The notes under the pieces were generated by a model. That model was not told the origin of the DNA, did no database searches, and worked only from the letters and a program-made list of their open reading frames with translations. From NCBI GenBank assembly GCA_964619265.1, contig CAZUCE010000031.1, positions 1 through 49,808 of the forward strand: DNA of 49,808 nt, read 5' to 3'. Positions 42,092 to 49,808 of this stretch are shown piece after piece. The position numbers and the translations under genes were made by a program. Numbering within the stretch: the stretch's first letter is position 1; every line of letters starts with the position of its first letter. The stretch comes from CAZUCE01 sp964619265 (GTDB lineage: Bacteria; Planctomycetota; UBA1135; GCA-002686595).

Positions 42092-43050
42092 CGATCCGGG
42101 CGCGCTTCGCGGAGGATCTCGCCGAACGTCTTCACCGGCGGCGCCAGCTTGGCCCGCGCATCCCGCACGGCATCCAACTGGTCCAGGGCCATCGCGAGCC
42201 AGGTCAGCTCGCGCCGGTCCTCGCCCAAGAAGGCATCCAAGGCCACGCGGAACAAAGCTGCGATCTGCCGCTCGATCCGCGCCGGATCCTCCAGGTACTT
42301 CCACTGCAGGAGATAGCGGTTGCGCTCGATGGTTGCGCGTACGAATTCCTTCGAGACTCGCCGGCGGATTGTCCCGCGATGGTGGTGTTCGACCACCGAC
42401 TCGGCCACGTAGCGCACCTCGCGCCCGCCCCGCCAAGCGGCCACCCCGAGATCTGCGTCCTCTAGATAAAAGGGCTCGAACAACGGGTCGAATCCACCCC
42501 CTGCAACAAACTCATCCCGGCGCAGCAGCATCGCACCTCCAACCGCGAAGGCCACCGGATGCACGCCGCTCGCGAAGGAATCCGAGCGTCCCTTCAATCC
42601 GATTTGCTCGAGCAACGCGAGATCGTGCTCGAATCCGATCCCGGTCAGGGATTCGACTTGGTCTTCCTTTCCGAACAGCAGAATCCGCGGAACAACCGAG
42701 TGAACTTTCGGGTCTTCGAGCTGCTCTTGCAACGGCTCAAGAAATCCGGGGCGCACCAAAATGTCTGGGTTCAGGCAGAACGCCTGGGCGTGCTGGGCCG
42801 AGCGAATGCCCTCGAGTAGCGCCGTAGCGAAGCCACCATTGCGCTTCCTCGACAGACATTCCACCGCCGGGAAGGACTCGGCGAGAAACGGCTTGAGCAC
42901 GTTCTCGCCCGTGTCGTCCACCACCAGAATCTGGTCGCCTACCGCGCGCCGTTCGACCTCGGCGACCAGGCGCGGCAGATGCGCTTCGAACAGGTCCCGG
43001 TCGTCGAGACTCGGGAGCACCATCGAAACCGGTTGCGGAGAGCGACTCAT
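42088..43050 (-). CDS. Family 2 glycosyltransferase
   Basis: A 320-residue GT-A fold enzyme. VSMVLPSLDDRDLF begins the nucleotide-sugar fold, followed by ILVVDDTGEN (the acidic metal region), RKRNGGFATALLEGIRSA, FCLNPDILVRPGFL and AVGGAMLLRRDEF with FLEDADLGVAAWR (the ED motif). The C-terminus is helical. It resembles rhamnosyl/galactofuranosyl transferases of polysaccharide pathways. The ATG at 43050 overlaps the stop of the upstream GT4 gene (ATGA), so the pair is co-translated. The sugar and acceptor are unknown. Confidence 0.9.
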   Translation of the reverse strand: MSRSPQPVSMVLPSLDDRDLFEAHLPRLVAEVERRAVGDQILVVDDTGENVLKPFLAESFPAVECLSRKRNGGFATALLEGIRSAQHAQAFCLNPDILVRPGFLEPLQEQLEDPKVHSVVPRILLFGKEDQVESLTGIGFEHDLALLEQIGLKGRSDSFASGVHPVAFAVGGAMLLRRDEFVAGGGFDPLFEPFYLEDADLGVAAWRGGREVRYVAESVVEHHHRGTIRRRVSKEFVRATIERNRYLLQWKYLEDPARIERQIAALFRVALDAFLGEDRRELTWLAMALDQLDAVRDARAKLAPPVKTFGEILREARPDR

Positions 43051-45386
43051 TGCGCGTCCTCGCTCAAGCCGGGCTGAGAATCCGTTCGCCAGGCCGCGAT
43101 GCGCCGGCCTATGGCGGTGCGGCGCAGCAGCCAGACGCTCTTGGATTGGGTGAAGGACATCTGCAGAGCTTCCATTTCTTCGCGCCGCCACCGGGCTTCG
43201 GCCGCGACGGTCTCCGCTTCGTGCTCCAACTGCTCGAGGCGCTTCGCAAGCCGGCCGAGGCCAAGCTCCAACCCCTGCGCATCGACACCGTCCCCCGGCA
43301 AGTCCTTGGTGTTCGAGTCGTAGCTTGCGGTCAGCGGCTTGAGCCCGCGCTCCACAGCCACGTGCCATTCGCCGAGCGCCTCCTCAAGCCGCGCCCCGTG
43401 GGCACGAAGCTCCTCGGCTTCGAGGGCAATGCGCTCCATTTCACCGCGGCGCCAGACCAGCTCCTGGTCACGGTTGCCGACCTCTCCTTCGAGCCAGGTG
43501 GCCTTCTCCCCCAACGCATCGCGCTCACCTTCGAGCTGCTTCAGGTTGCCCTTCAGCCATTCGCGTTCGGCCTCCAGGCTTTCGGACTGTTCGCGCAACC
43601 AAGTTCGCTCGCGCTCGGCCTCCTCGGCGGATTGACGCAGCCAGCCAGCCTCTTCTTCGCGCTCGGCAAGCTCGCGCTCGCGCCAATCGACGCGCTCTTT
43701 CAGCCCCTCCACCGACTCCCGCTGACCGGTGACTTCACCCTGCAAGTAGTCGAGTTCCGCCTGACTCTCACGCGCGTTAGCTTGCACGCGAACGTGCGAA
43801 CGCAGCGCGAGATGCATCCAGCGGCCGGCACCTTCGGCATCGGCGCCCAGGCCATCCGCCAGGCGCTCAATGCCCGCGAGCACCTGACCGAACAGATCTC
43901 GCATCGGTTTCTCACCCAGCTCGGCGTAACGCTCCGCGAGTGGCCTCAAATGCGGTAAGTCCTCAGCCCACTCGCAAGCCTCGGCCACGCGTGCTTCGCG
44001 TCGGCCTGCGATCAGCTCCTCATAGGCCGACTCGAGTTCAGCCGCCTGCTCTGCGGAACCCTTGATCTTCGGTACCCCCTTGCACAAGTTCGCGAACAAG
44101 TCTGGTTCCTGAAGGAGCCGCGCGAGCACGCTCGCAAGATCTCCCGCGTCGCCCGGTTCGAACAGCAAGCCATCGACGCCGTCCTCCACGCTCTCCGGCA
44201 GCGCTCCGAGCCTCGAGGTCACGACCGGCCGGCCCGCCGCGAACGCCTCTCGAATCGCGAGCGGTTGATTCTCCACCCACGTGGAGGGCACGACCATCAG
44301 ATCCGCCGCCGCCAGGCGCCCGGGAAGTTCTTCGGGCTGAAATTTGCCGGCCATGGTGACGCCGAGCTCAGCTGCCCGCGCGCGCAGCCGCTCCACGTAG
44401 ACGCGATCGCTCGAATCGCCGGAAATGGTGAGCTGCAAACGACCGTTCAGATTCGGATCGGCCTGCACGCGCGCGAAGGCTTCAAGCAGCACGTGCACAC
44501 CCTTGTGCTTGGTCAAGCTCCCCACAAAGCCGAGCCGCAAGGGCCGCCCCGCTTTCAGATCTGCGGGATCCGGGCGCGGAAGATCGCCGAGCCCGCGAAC
44601 TTCCACGCCGTAAGGCAGATGCTGGGTGCGCTCTCGATCGAGGCCCCCTTCAACCAACCGGTCGCGCAAAAAGTGGGTTGGGACGAACACGCGGTCGATT
44701 TGGGTCAAGACGTCGAGACGCCGCTCATCCAGGCGGGTGCGAAGTTCGACGGCAGAATCCACGGCTTCGGGCTCGAACCCCGAGTTCTCCGCATCCCCCG
44801 CGAGGGTGGCCTCCAACCGCGCGCGCCCCGGCCCGTCCAGTTGATCTTCCAGGACCCCCAGCTGGTAGTCGCCCAGGCCGGGCTGATCATTGAGAACCGC
44901 GGAAGCGAGGTCGCAGCGTGCACAAGCCGCGGGGTCACCGACCGTCTCGCAGCGCTGCAGGTTCGGGCGCAGCAGCGTGAATCGGTGGCAGACCCCGAAG
45001 TAATCGTGGGCTGTCCAGCAGGTCGGCAGGCCGCGCTCGCGGGCAACTTCCACCAGACCCAACCCAAGTTTCACCACGTGCTGAAAGTGAACGAGGTCGG
45101 GCTTCTCGGTGTCCAGAAACTTGCCAAACACCTCGGCGATTCCAGGTGGGTCCAGCGCCTCGGCCGGGTCCTTCGGACCTTGGGTCGAATTCAACCAGGA
45201 GAGCGCAAAGCCATCGCGCTCTTCACGCCGCACCGATAGATCCCCGAAGACCGGGTCCGATCGAAAGGCCAGGAGCTCAACCGTGTGGCCCCGCTGGCCC
45301 AACGCCCGGGCCAGGCCCGCTGTGTAGGTTTCCACGCCAGCGAGCTCATACGGGGGAAAACCGTGGACGACGAGGCAGATCCGCAT
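43047..45386 (-). CDS. Family 4 glycosyltransferase with long C-terminal coiled coil
   Basis: A 779-residue protein. Residues ~1-440 form a GT-B glycosyltransferase: VVHGFPPYELAGVETYTAGLARALG at the N-terminus, LVHFQHVVKLGLG, LGFVGSLTKHKGVHVLLEAF, and the donor-site region ADLMVVPSTWVENQPLAIREAFAAGRPVVTSRLGALPE (the EX7E motif). Residues ~535-760 are a Glu/Arg/Leu-rich coiled coil with repeated WLRQSAEEAERERTWLREQ-type heptads. Similar coiled tails occur in polysaccharide length-control and capsule proteins, where they set chain length or bring enzymes together. It acts in surface polysaccharide synthesis with the GT2 gene downstream; the product is unknown. Confidence 0.88.
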   Translation of the reverse strand: MRICLVVHGFPPYELAGVETYTAGLARALGQRGHTVELLAFRSDPVFGDLSVRREERDGFALSWLNSTQGPKDPAEALDPPGIAEVFGKFLDTEKPDLVHFQHVVKLGLGLVEVARERGLPTCWTAHDYFGVCHRFTLLRPNLQRCETVGDPAACARCDLASAVLNDQPGLGDYQLGVLEDQLDGPGRARLEATLAGDAENSGFEPEAVDSAVELRTRLDERRLDVLTQIDRVFVPTHFLRDRLVEGGLDRERTQHLPYGVEVRGLGDLPRPDPADLKAGRPLRLGFVGSLTKHKGVHVLLEAFARVQADPNLNGRLQLTISGDSSDRVYVERLRARAAELGVTMAGKFQPEELPGRLAAADLMVVPSTWVENQPLAIREAFAAGRPVVTSRLGALPESVEDGVDGLLFEPGDAGDLASVLARLLQEPDLFANLCKGVPKIKGSAEQAAELESAYEELIAGRREARVAEACEWAEDLPHLRPLAERYAELGEKPMRDLFGQVLAGIERLADGLGADAEGAGRWMHLALRSHVRVQANARESQAELDYLQGEVTGQRESVEGLKERVDWRERELAEREEEAGWLRQSAEEAERERTWLREQSESLEAEREWLKGNLKQLEGERDALGEKATWLEGEVGNRDQELVWRRGEMERIALEAEELRAHGARLEEALGEWHVAVERGLKPLTASYDSNTKDLPGDGVDAQGLELGLGRLAKRLEQLEHEAETVAAEARWRREEMEALQMSFTQSKSVWLLRRTAIGRRIAAWRTDSQPGLSEDAQ

Positions 45387-45497
45387 GGCAGGGATCCCAG
45401 CCTAGCAGGCGTTCGCTGCCCAATCGGCTCGCGAACTCCCTGGTGAACCGCGATTCGGACCGGCCCGCTGGGGAAACCGCCCGGCTCCCTTTGGGAT

Positions 45498-46328
45498 TCA
45501 GCTCATGAAAGCGCCGCCGTTCATGTCGAGCCCCTGCCCGGTCACACCGAAGGCATCCTCCGACAGCAGCCAGGCGATCATCCCAGCCACCTCGCACGGC
45601 TGCCCCATGCGGCCCAGCGGTACGTCCCGCATCGCGACCCGGTGGGCCTCGTCGGGCGTGATTCCCATGGCACCGGCCATGTCGGCCAGGCCGTCGCGGG
45701 CCATTTGCGTGTCGACCCAACCGGGGCAAACCGCGTTGACCTGGACCCGCTCGGAAGAAAACTCGGCGGCCATGGCCCGTGCCAGACCCAGCAGCGCCGT
45801 CTTGGAGGCGCAGTAGCCGGTGTAGCCCGGTACGCCGATCCGGCCCAGGATCGACGATAGGAAGAGGATGTGGCGCGGGTCGGGGCCGGCCGCAAGGTTT
45901 GCTTTCGCGGCCCGCGCGCAGAAGTAGCTGCCGGAGAGATTGGTCGCGACCAAATCCTCGAAGCGGTCCTGATCCCCGGCCTCGTTTGGGCCGCCAACGC
46001 CGGCGTTCGCGACCAGGCCGTAGATCCCCCCTAGGGAATCGGCCGCCTGCCCGAAGGCCAGGTTGACTTCGGTCTGATCGCGAATATCGAGCGGACGAAG
46101 GAAGGGCTCGTTGCCACCCGCCGCTGTGATCCGACCCGCGGTCTCCTCGAGCAGCTCAGCCCTCCGGCCGAACAACGAAAGCTTGGCGCCCTCAAGCGCC
46201 AAGCGCTCCGCGATTGCGCGCCCGATGCCGGTTCCCGCTCCGGTCACCGCGATGTGACAGTTTTCGAATCGCGTGGTGCGGGCGCGCGCAGATTCGCCTG
46301 AGCTGTTCGGACTCGCCGGATCGGACAC
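45498..46328 (-). CDS. Short-chain dehydrogenase/reductase
   Basis: A 276-residue NAD(P)-dependent oxidoreductase with the SDR signature: HIAVTGAGTGIGRAIA (nucleotide-binding TGxxxGIG), LVANAGVGG, a catalytic Ser in ILFLSSILG, and the YxxxK motif in YTGYCASKTALLG, then NAVCPGWVDTQMA. The first ~22 residues are a polar extension. It resembles FabG-type 3-oxoacyl-ACP and acetoacetyl-CoA reductases, but the substrate cannot be set. Its start lies 3 bp after the trxB stop, so the two are one unit. Confidence 0.88.
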   Translation of the reverse strand: MSDPASPNSSGESARARTTRFENCHIAVTGAGTGIGRAIAERLALEGAKLSLFGRRAELLEETAGRITAAGGNEPFLRPLDIRDQTEVNLAFGQAADSLGGIYGLVANAGVGGPNEAGDQDRFEDLVATNLSGSYFCARAAKANLAAGPDPRHILFLSSILGRIGVPGYTGYCASKTALLGLARAMAAEFSSERVQVNAVCPGWVDTQMARDGLADMAGAMGITPDEAHRVAMRDVPLGRMGQPCEVAGMIAWLLSEDAFGVTGQGLDMNGGAFMS

Positions 46329-46331
46329 TTT

Positions 46332-47294
46332 TCAGCTCCCCTTCGCTTCGAGCCAGCGCTCGCAGTCGATGGCCGCCTGGCAGCCCATACCCGCCGCGGT
46401 CACCGCTTGACGATAAACGTGGTCCGCGACATCGCCACAGGCGAACACGCCGTCCAGGTTGGTAAACGAGCCGCGACTGTTCAGCTTCACGTAGCCAAGC
46501 TCATCGGTATCGAGTTGGCCCTTCAAGAAATCGGTGTTGGGCTTGTGGCCGATCGCCAGGAACATCCCCTGGCACTCCAGATCGCGCTTGGCGCCCGTTT
46601 TGGTGTCCTCGAGGACCAGTCCCGTGACGCGGCCGGCTTCGACGTCCTTGACCTCATCGACCTGGGAATTCCAGACGAATTCGATCTTCGGGTTGTCGAA
46701 GCAGCGCTGCTGCATGATCTTCGACGCGCGCAGCTCATCGCGACGGTGGATCACCGATACCTTGGTGGCAAATCGCGTGAGGAACATCGCCTCTTCCATC
46801 GCCGTATCGCCGCCGCCGACGACCGCCACGTGCTTGTCGCGGAAGAAGGCGCCATCACAAGTCGCGCAGGCCGAGACGCCCTTGTTGCGCAGAGCCGTTT
46901 CGGACTCAAGGCCGAGCCACTTGGCGCTCGCACCGGTCGCCACGATCACCGACTTCGCTTCGTGCCACTTTCCGTCGGTGGTCTGGACGCGCTTCACCTC
47001 GCCGGCCAGCTCGGTTTCCTTCACATTGAGCATGTGCAGCTCGGTTCCGAACCGCTCGGCCTGCTTGCGGAAGTGGTCCATCAGATCCGGGCCGGTGACG
47101 CCGTCCGGGAAGCCCGGGTAGTTCTCGACCTCGGTGGTCAGCATCAGCTGACCACCCGGCAGAAGGTCGGGCGCCTCCGAGCTTGGCTCGCCCTCGAACA
47201 TGAGCGGCTCGAGGTTGGCGCGGGAGGCGTAGACAGCGGCCGTGAAGCCGGCCGGGCCGGAGCCGATGATGATGACGTTGCGGAGACTGCTCAT
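46332..47294 (-). CDS. trxB: Thioredoxin reductase
   Basis: FAD/NADPH flavoenzyme of 320 residues that reduces thioredoxin. Motifs: GSGPAG (10-15) for FAD, the redox pair Cys143-Ala-Thr-Cys146 (SACATCDG), the NADPH site VVGGGDTAMEEA, and GVFACGDVADHVYRQAVTAAGMGCQAA near the end. The length is normal. It is followed immediately by the SDR gene. Confidence 0.95.
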   Translation of the reverse strand: MSSLRNVIIIGSGPAGFTAAVYASRANLEPLMFEGEPSSEAPDLLPGGQLMLTTEVENYPGFPDGVTGPDLMDHFRKQAERFGTELHMLNVKETELAGEVKRVQTTDGKWHEAKSVIVATGASAKWLGLESETALRNKGVSACATCDGAFFRDKHVAVVGGGDTAMEEAMFLTRFATKVSVIHRRDELRASKIMQQRCFDNPKIEFVWNSQVDEVKDVEAGRVTGLVLEDTKTGAKRDLECQGMFLAIGHKPNTDFLKGQLDTDELGYVKLNSRGSFTNLDGVFACGDVADHVYRQAVTAAGMGCQAAIDCERWLEAKGS

Positions 47295-47779
47295 GGGGAG
47301 GCGGACAGCGGGTTCGAAGAAACGGGCCGGGGAGTTTAGGCCCTAAGCCCTCCTGCCGATCCGCGAACGCCTCGAGATCCTGGCCGAAGCCCGGATCTAC
47401 GCGCCGAAGGTGACTTCGAGACCGCCCGAGACTCGGACCAGCCCCCCGATCGGTCCACGGGAAGGCTCCGGTCCTTCCACGCGAAGGGGCGCGGTGCCCT
47501 GCCAAGGCTCGCTGTACAACCCAGGCCTGCTCCGGCCTGCCGGCGCTGCGCCTCCTCGGGGTCCATGCGTACCTCGGGAACCGGTCCTTCCTGGACTCTC
47601 CCATCCTTGACTCCCGCGGGCTAGTCAGCCGGAGTCATGCCGGGGCTCCCGGCCCATCCCCATCCCGTCCAAAGCCACTCCCATCCAAAGCCAACCAGGC
47701 CACGCCACCCAGCCAACCAGAGCCGCCGCCGGAAGAGCGAGGAGTCCACCCCGCCCCTCCGGCTAGCTTCGCGCAAGGT
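47295..47779. other. Intergenic region between trxB and the fasciclin gene
   Basis: 485 bp, GC-rich, holding the trxB promoter and the 3' flank of the fasciclin gene. It has a short imperfect hairpin GACTCC/GGAGTC (47609-47614 with 47631-47636, inner GGCT/AGCC) and a duplicated TCCAAAGCCA. No gene, tRNA or riboswitch was recognised. Confidence 0.4.
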
Positions 47780-49666
47780 CTAGAAAACGGCGAGTTCCGC
47801 CCGAATCGATCCGAGCGATTCGAAGCGGGCCTCGAGGCTTCCTGAGTCTGCCGTGTGGACTCGCAGAACCATCAGGTTCGAGCCGTCGGCTAACGGGACG
47901 AGGAGCTCGGCCGCAAGCCCTTCGAGGACCGGGGTGGCCTCACTCCACACAACCAACCAGGCCTGGGCATCGAGGGGCAGCCCGCCGAAGCGCAAGGTTC
48001 CCTCCGAGCTCAGCTCGGACCATGCACCGGCCAAGGCTTCGGTGGCGAACAGCGGAGCGACCGGGGCGACCGGCAGGTCGAAGCTCCAGCTGGCCAGCTC
48101 GCCCAGGGCGACCACATCGGCGGAGCCGATCGCGGTGAGCCCCAGGGTGCCTAGCGCGCCAGGCCCGAAAGCCCCGCCAAAGCGGCTCGCGCGACCTCTC
48201 ACCTTGGCCGCGAGGCCCTCGGCGAATTCCGGAGTCGCCATGGCCTCGGCCGCAGCTAGCTTCAGACGCGCCACAAACTCCTGGACGTCCGCGGACGACT
48301 CGTCGCCGGACGAGACGGCGAGCAGCGTCGCCGGCTCTTCGGGAACATCGATCGTGGCGGGCACGATCAGGCCTTCGATCAGGTGAATGATGCCGTTGGT
48401 GGCAACCAAGTCCGTCGTCGAAAGAGCCAGGCCGCCAATTGCGGTGCCGGTCCCGTCGTTGGTGACGGCCACATCGTTGCCGTCGCCGGCGAGGCTCGCG
48501 AACGAAGCGGTCGCGAGCACGTCCTGGGAGGACTGCACGCCGCTCACAAAGTGGTTCAGGATGGTCGTTGTCAGATCGCCCAAGTTCTCCGGCGCGATCA
48601 GGAAGTTCGCAAGGTTCGGCTGGGTCTGAACCAACTGAACCAGCGAATCGTTCGTGGGCAGGAAGGCTGTGAAGTCCTCAGCCTCGTCCTCGATCGTGCC
48701 GAACACGCCTGTGATCTGCGTGCCGAGCCCGAACAGGGTTCCGTCGAGCGAGCTGCCGAGCGCGACCGGCTCAGCAAGCACCGCATCGACCCCGTGCAGG
48801 ATGCCGTTGGTGGTCGGCACGTTGACGGTCGAAAGCCGTTGCTGGTTGACGCGCGGCGACTGGACCTCGTCCAGCCCGAAGTGAATCACGCGACCGTCGG
48901 CGGTCTGGGTGTCGCCGGCCACGAGCGCCGGACCGATGTTCGCTGAACCGTCCACAACGTGGTAGCGCAGCAAGCTCTCGAGCTCCGCTTGGTTGGCGGG
49001 CAGCAGGAGGTCGTCCAACAAGCCGTCCGGCAGAGCGGCGAAGGCTTCGTCGGTGGGAGCGAGAACGGTCACACCCGCGGACCCAGCCAACTCGCCGTCC
49101 AAGCCGGCGGCGGTGAGCGCGGCGGCCATGGTGTTGAATCCGCGCGACGCGAGCGTGTCGGAGAGCGACTGGGGCAGGGTCAGAACGCCGGGCAGCGGGA
49201 AGATCTGACCGTTCGGGCTCGCGAGCGAGCCGGAGGTGATCGGGACGTCGTTCAAGAACAGCGTGTCGCCGATCTGGCTGATCAAGATGTTCATGCCGCC
49301 CAGGGTCTCGATCTGGTCGAGCATGCTGAGGTCCTCGAGCGAGAAGTCCCCGAGTGCGACGTGGTAGGTCAGGAAGTCAGAAAGCTCCTGCTCCGAAAGA
49401 CCTTCCAGGAAGCCAGCCGGCAGCGCGTCAAAAGCGGCGTCGGTCGGTCCGAAGACCGTGAAGGGTCCGCCCGAGTCGAGGCTAGAGGCTAGACCGCTCT
49501 GATCGAGCAGGTCAGCGAGGGTGGTCAGGCCGGCGGATTGAATCGCCGACCCGAAGGTGCCGGTGACGATCGTGCCTTCGTCATCGTCGTCGCAGCCGGC
49601 AAAGGCCAAGGTGGATAGGGCAAGTCCAAAGGCGCCGAGGCGCACCGAGAGTCGGTTTCGATCCAT
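47780..49666 (-). CDS. Lipoprotein with three fasciclin (FAS1) domains
   Basis: A 628-residue surface protein. The signal ends in FAGC (Cys25), followed by DDDDE; Asp after the Cys is the Lol-avoidance signal of enterobacteria, so inner-membrane retention is possible but not safe to assume here. Three FAS1 domains follow in tandem, each with the H1 motif FTVFGPTDAAFDALP or VTVLAPTDEAFAALP and the YH motif (LTYHVALGDF, LLRYHVVDGSAN, ILNHFVSGV); the third is the most diverged. FAS1 domains mediate adhesion. The last ~190 residues are a separate unknown beta-rich region. ATG at 49666 begins the signal peptide; the frame to 49699 is less natural. Confidence 0.9.
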   Translation of the reverse strand: MDRNRLSVRLGAFGLALSTLAFAGCDDDDEGTIVTGTFGSAIQSAGLTTLADLLDQSGLASSLDSGGPFTVFGPTDAAFDALPAGFLEGLSEQELSDFLTYHVALGDFSLEDLSMLDQIETLGGMNILISQIGDTLFLNDVPITSGSLASPNGQIFPLPGVLTLPQSLSDTLASRGFNTMAAALTAAGLDGELAGSAGVTVLAPTDEAFAALPDGLLDDLLLPANQAELESLLRYHVVDGSANIGPALVAGDTQTADGRVIHFGLDEVQSPRVNQQRLSTVNVPTTNGILHGVDAVLAEPVALGSSLDGTLFGLGTQITGVFGTIEDEAEDFTAFLPTNDSLVQLVQTQPNLANFLIAPENLGDLTTTILNHFVSGVQSSQDVLATASFASLAGDGNDVAVTNDGTGTAIGGLALSTTDLVATNGIIHLIEGLIVPATIDVPEEPATLLAVSSGDESSADVQEFVARLKLAAAEAMATPEFAEGLAAKVRGRASRFGGAFGPGALGTLGLTAIGSADVVALGELASWSFDLPVAPVAPLFATEALAGAWSELSSEGTLRFGGLPLDAQAWLVVWSEATPVLEGLAAELLVPLADGSNLMVLRVHTADSGSLEARFESLGSIRAELAVF

Positions 49667-49808
49667 GGATCCGAGAGAGTGCAGAGAGGAGGAGCCCACT
49701 GCGGGGAACGAGATTCGCTAGCCGCCTGGACTCCCAGAGAGGGCGGCGCATCCTAAGGGTTCTCCTCCGAGAGTCTTCCAGTCCCCCGCCCTGAACCCGC
49801 CCCATGCC

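Noticed and set aside
1..49808. CRISPR arrays, phage genes, toxin-antitoxin pairs or IS transposases
   Set aside because: No regularly spaced direct repeats, integrase, phage structural or transposase motifs were seen. The only dispersed repeat is the nested palindrome pair.

Overview
The window is GC-rich chromosomal DNA, almost fully coding, with short intergenic gaps, many stop/start overlaps (ATGA or GTGA) and few recognisable Shine-Dalgarno sites. The gene content points to a Gram-negative-type bacterium, most likely a high-GC member of the Planctomycetota. The clues are a Ser/Thr kinase carrying a formylglycine-generating-enzyme-like C-terminus behind an ECF sigma factor, Thr-type sulfatase-superfamily lipoproteins, an MglA/roadblock cluster, kelch and Ig-like surface proteins, and kdsB for lipopolysaccharide. 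That assignment is an inference from gene content. No phage, plasmid, IS transposase or CRISPR array is visible.

Layout. 0.6-5.6 kb: a polytopic GT39-like membrane protein converging on an ABC-type exporter (permease plus ATPase). 5.8-9.1 kb: a four-gene plus-strand run of a lipoprotein, kdsB, pyrG and a DUF1844 protein, ending at a perfect 80-bp inverted repeat. 9.3-15.4 kb: a membrane-linked endonuclease/exonuclease/phosphatase protein, a secreted kelch protein, and the coupled ECF sigma factor and kinase. 15.5-19.4 kb: glutaryl-CoA dehydrogenase, methionyl-tRNA synthetase, and a histone-H1-like protein built from 25 copies of a basic pentapeptide. 19.8-24.3 kb: a minus-strand cluster of a TPR/membrane protein, a TPR-roadblock protein, a roadblock protein, a tail-anchored MglA-like GTPase and another roadblock protein. 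24.5-29.9 kb: two large exported proteins. 30.1-32.4 kb: gcvT, gcvH and a lipoate ligase-like gene, ending at a second copy of the nested inverted repeat. 32.6-35.6 kb: two divergent paralogous sulfatase-superfamily lipoproteins whose start codons share one CATG. 35.9-39.6 kb: tRNA-Gln, cinA, tatC and a coiled-coil/BRCT-like membrane protein. 39.9-45.4 kb: coaE, rho and two glycosyltransferases. 45.5-49.7 kb: a short-chain dehydrogenase, thioredoxin reductase and a fasciclin-repeat lipoprotein.

The most unusual features are these. (1) Two copies of a nested palindromic element, each with 77-80 bp perfect arms made of two tandem units containing ATACGGTGCCAGAGCAAAA or a close variant, and a tip of two GC-rich mini-hairpins. 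Each copy lies exactly between two convergent genes and overlaps or supplies a stop codon. (2) The membrane-anchored MglA-like GTPase with three roadblock proteins, which looks like a polarity or signalling module bound to a membrane. (3) The H1-like repeat protein.

All calls come from reading the sequence; no database search was run.
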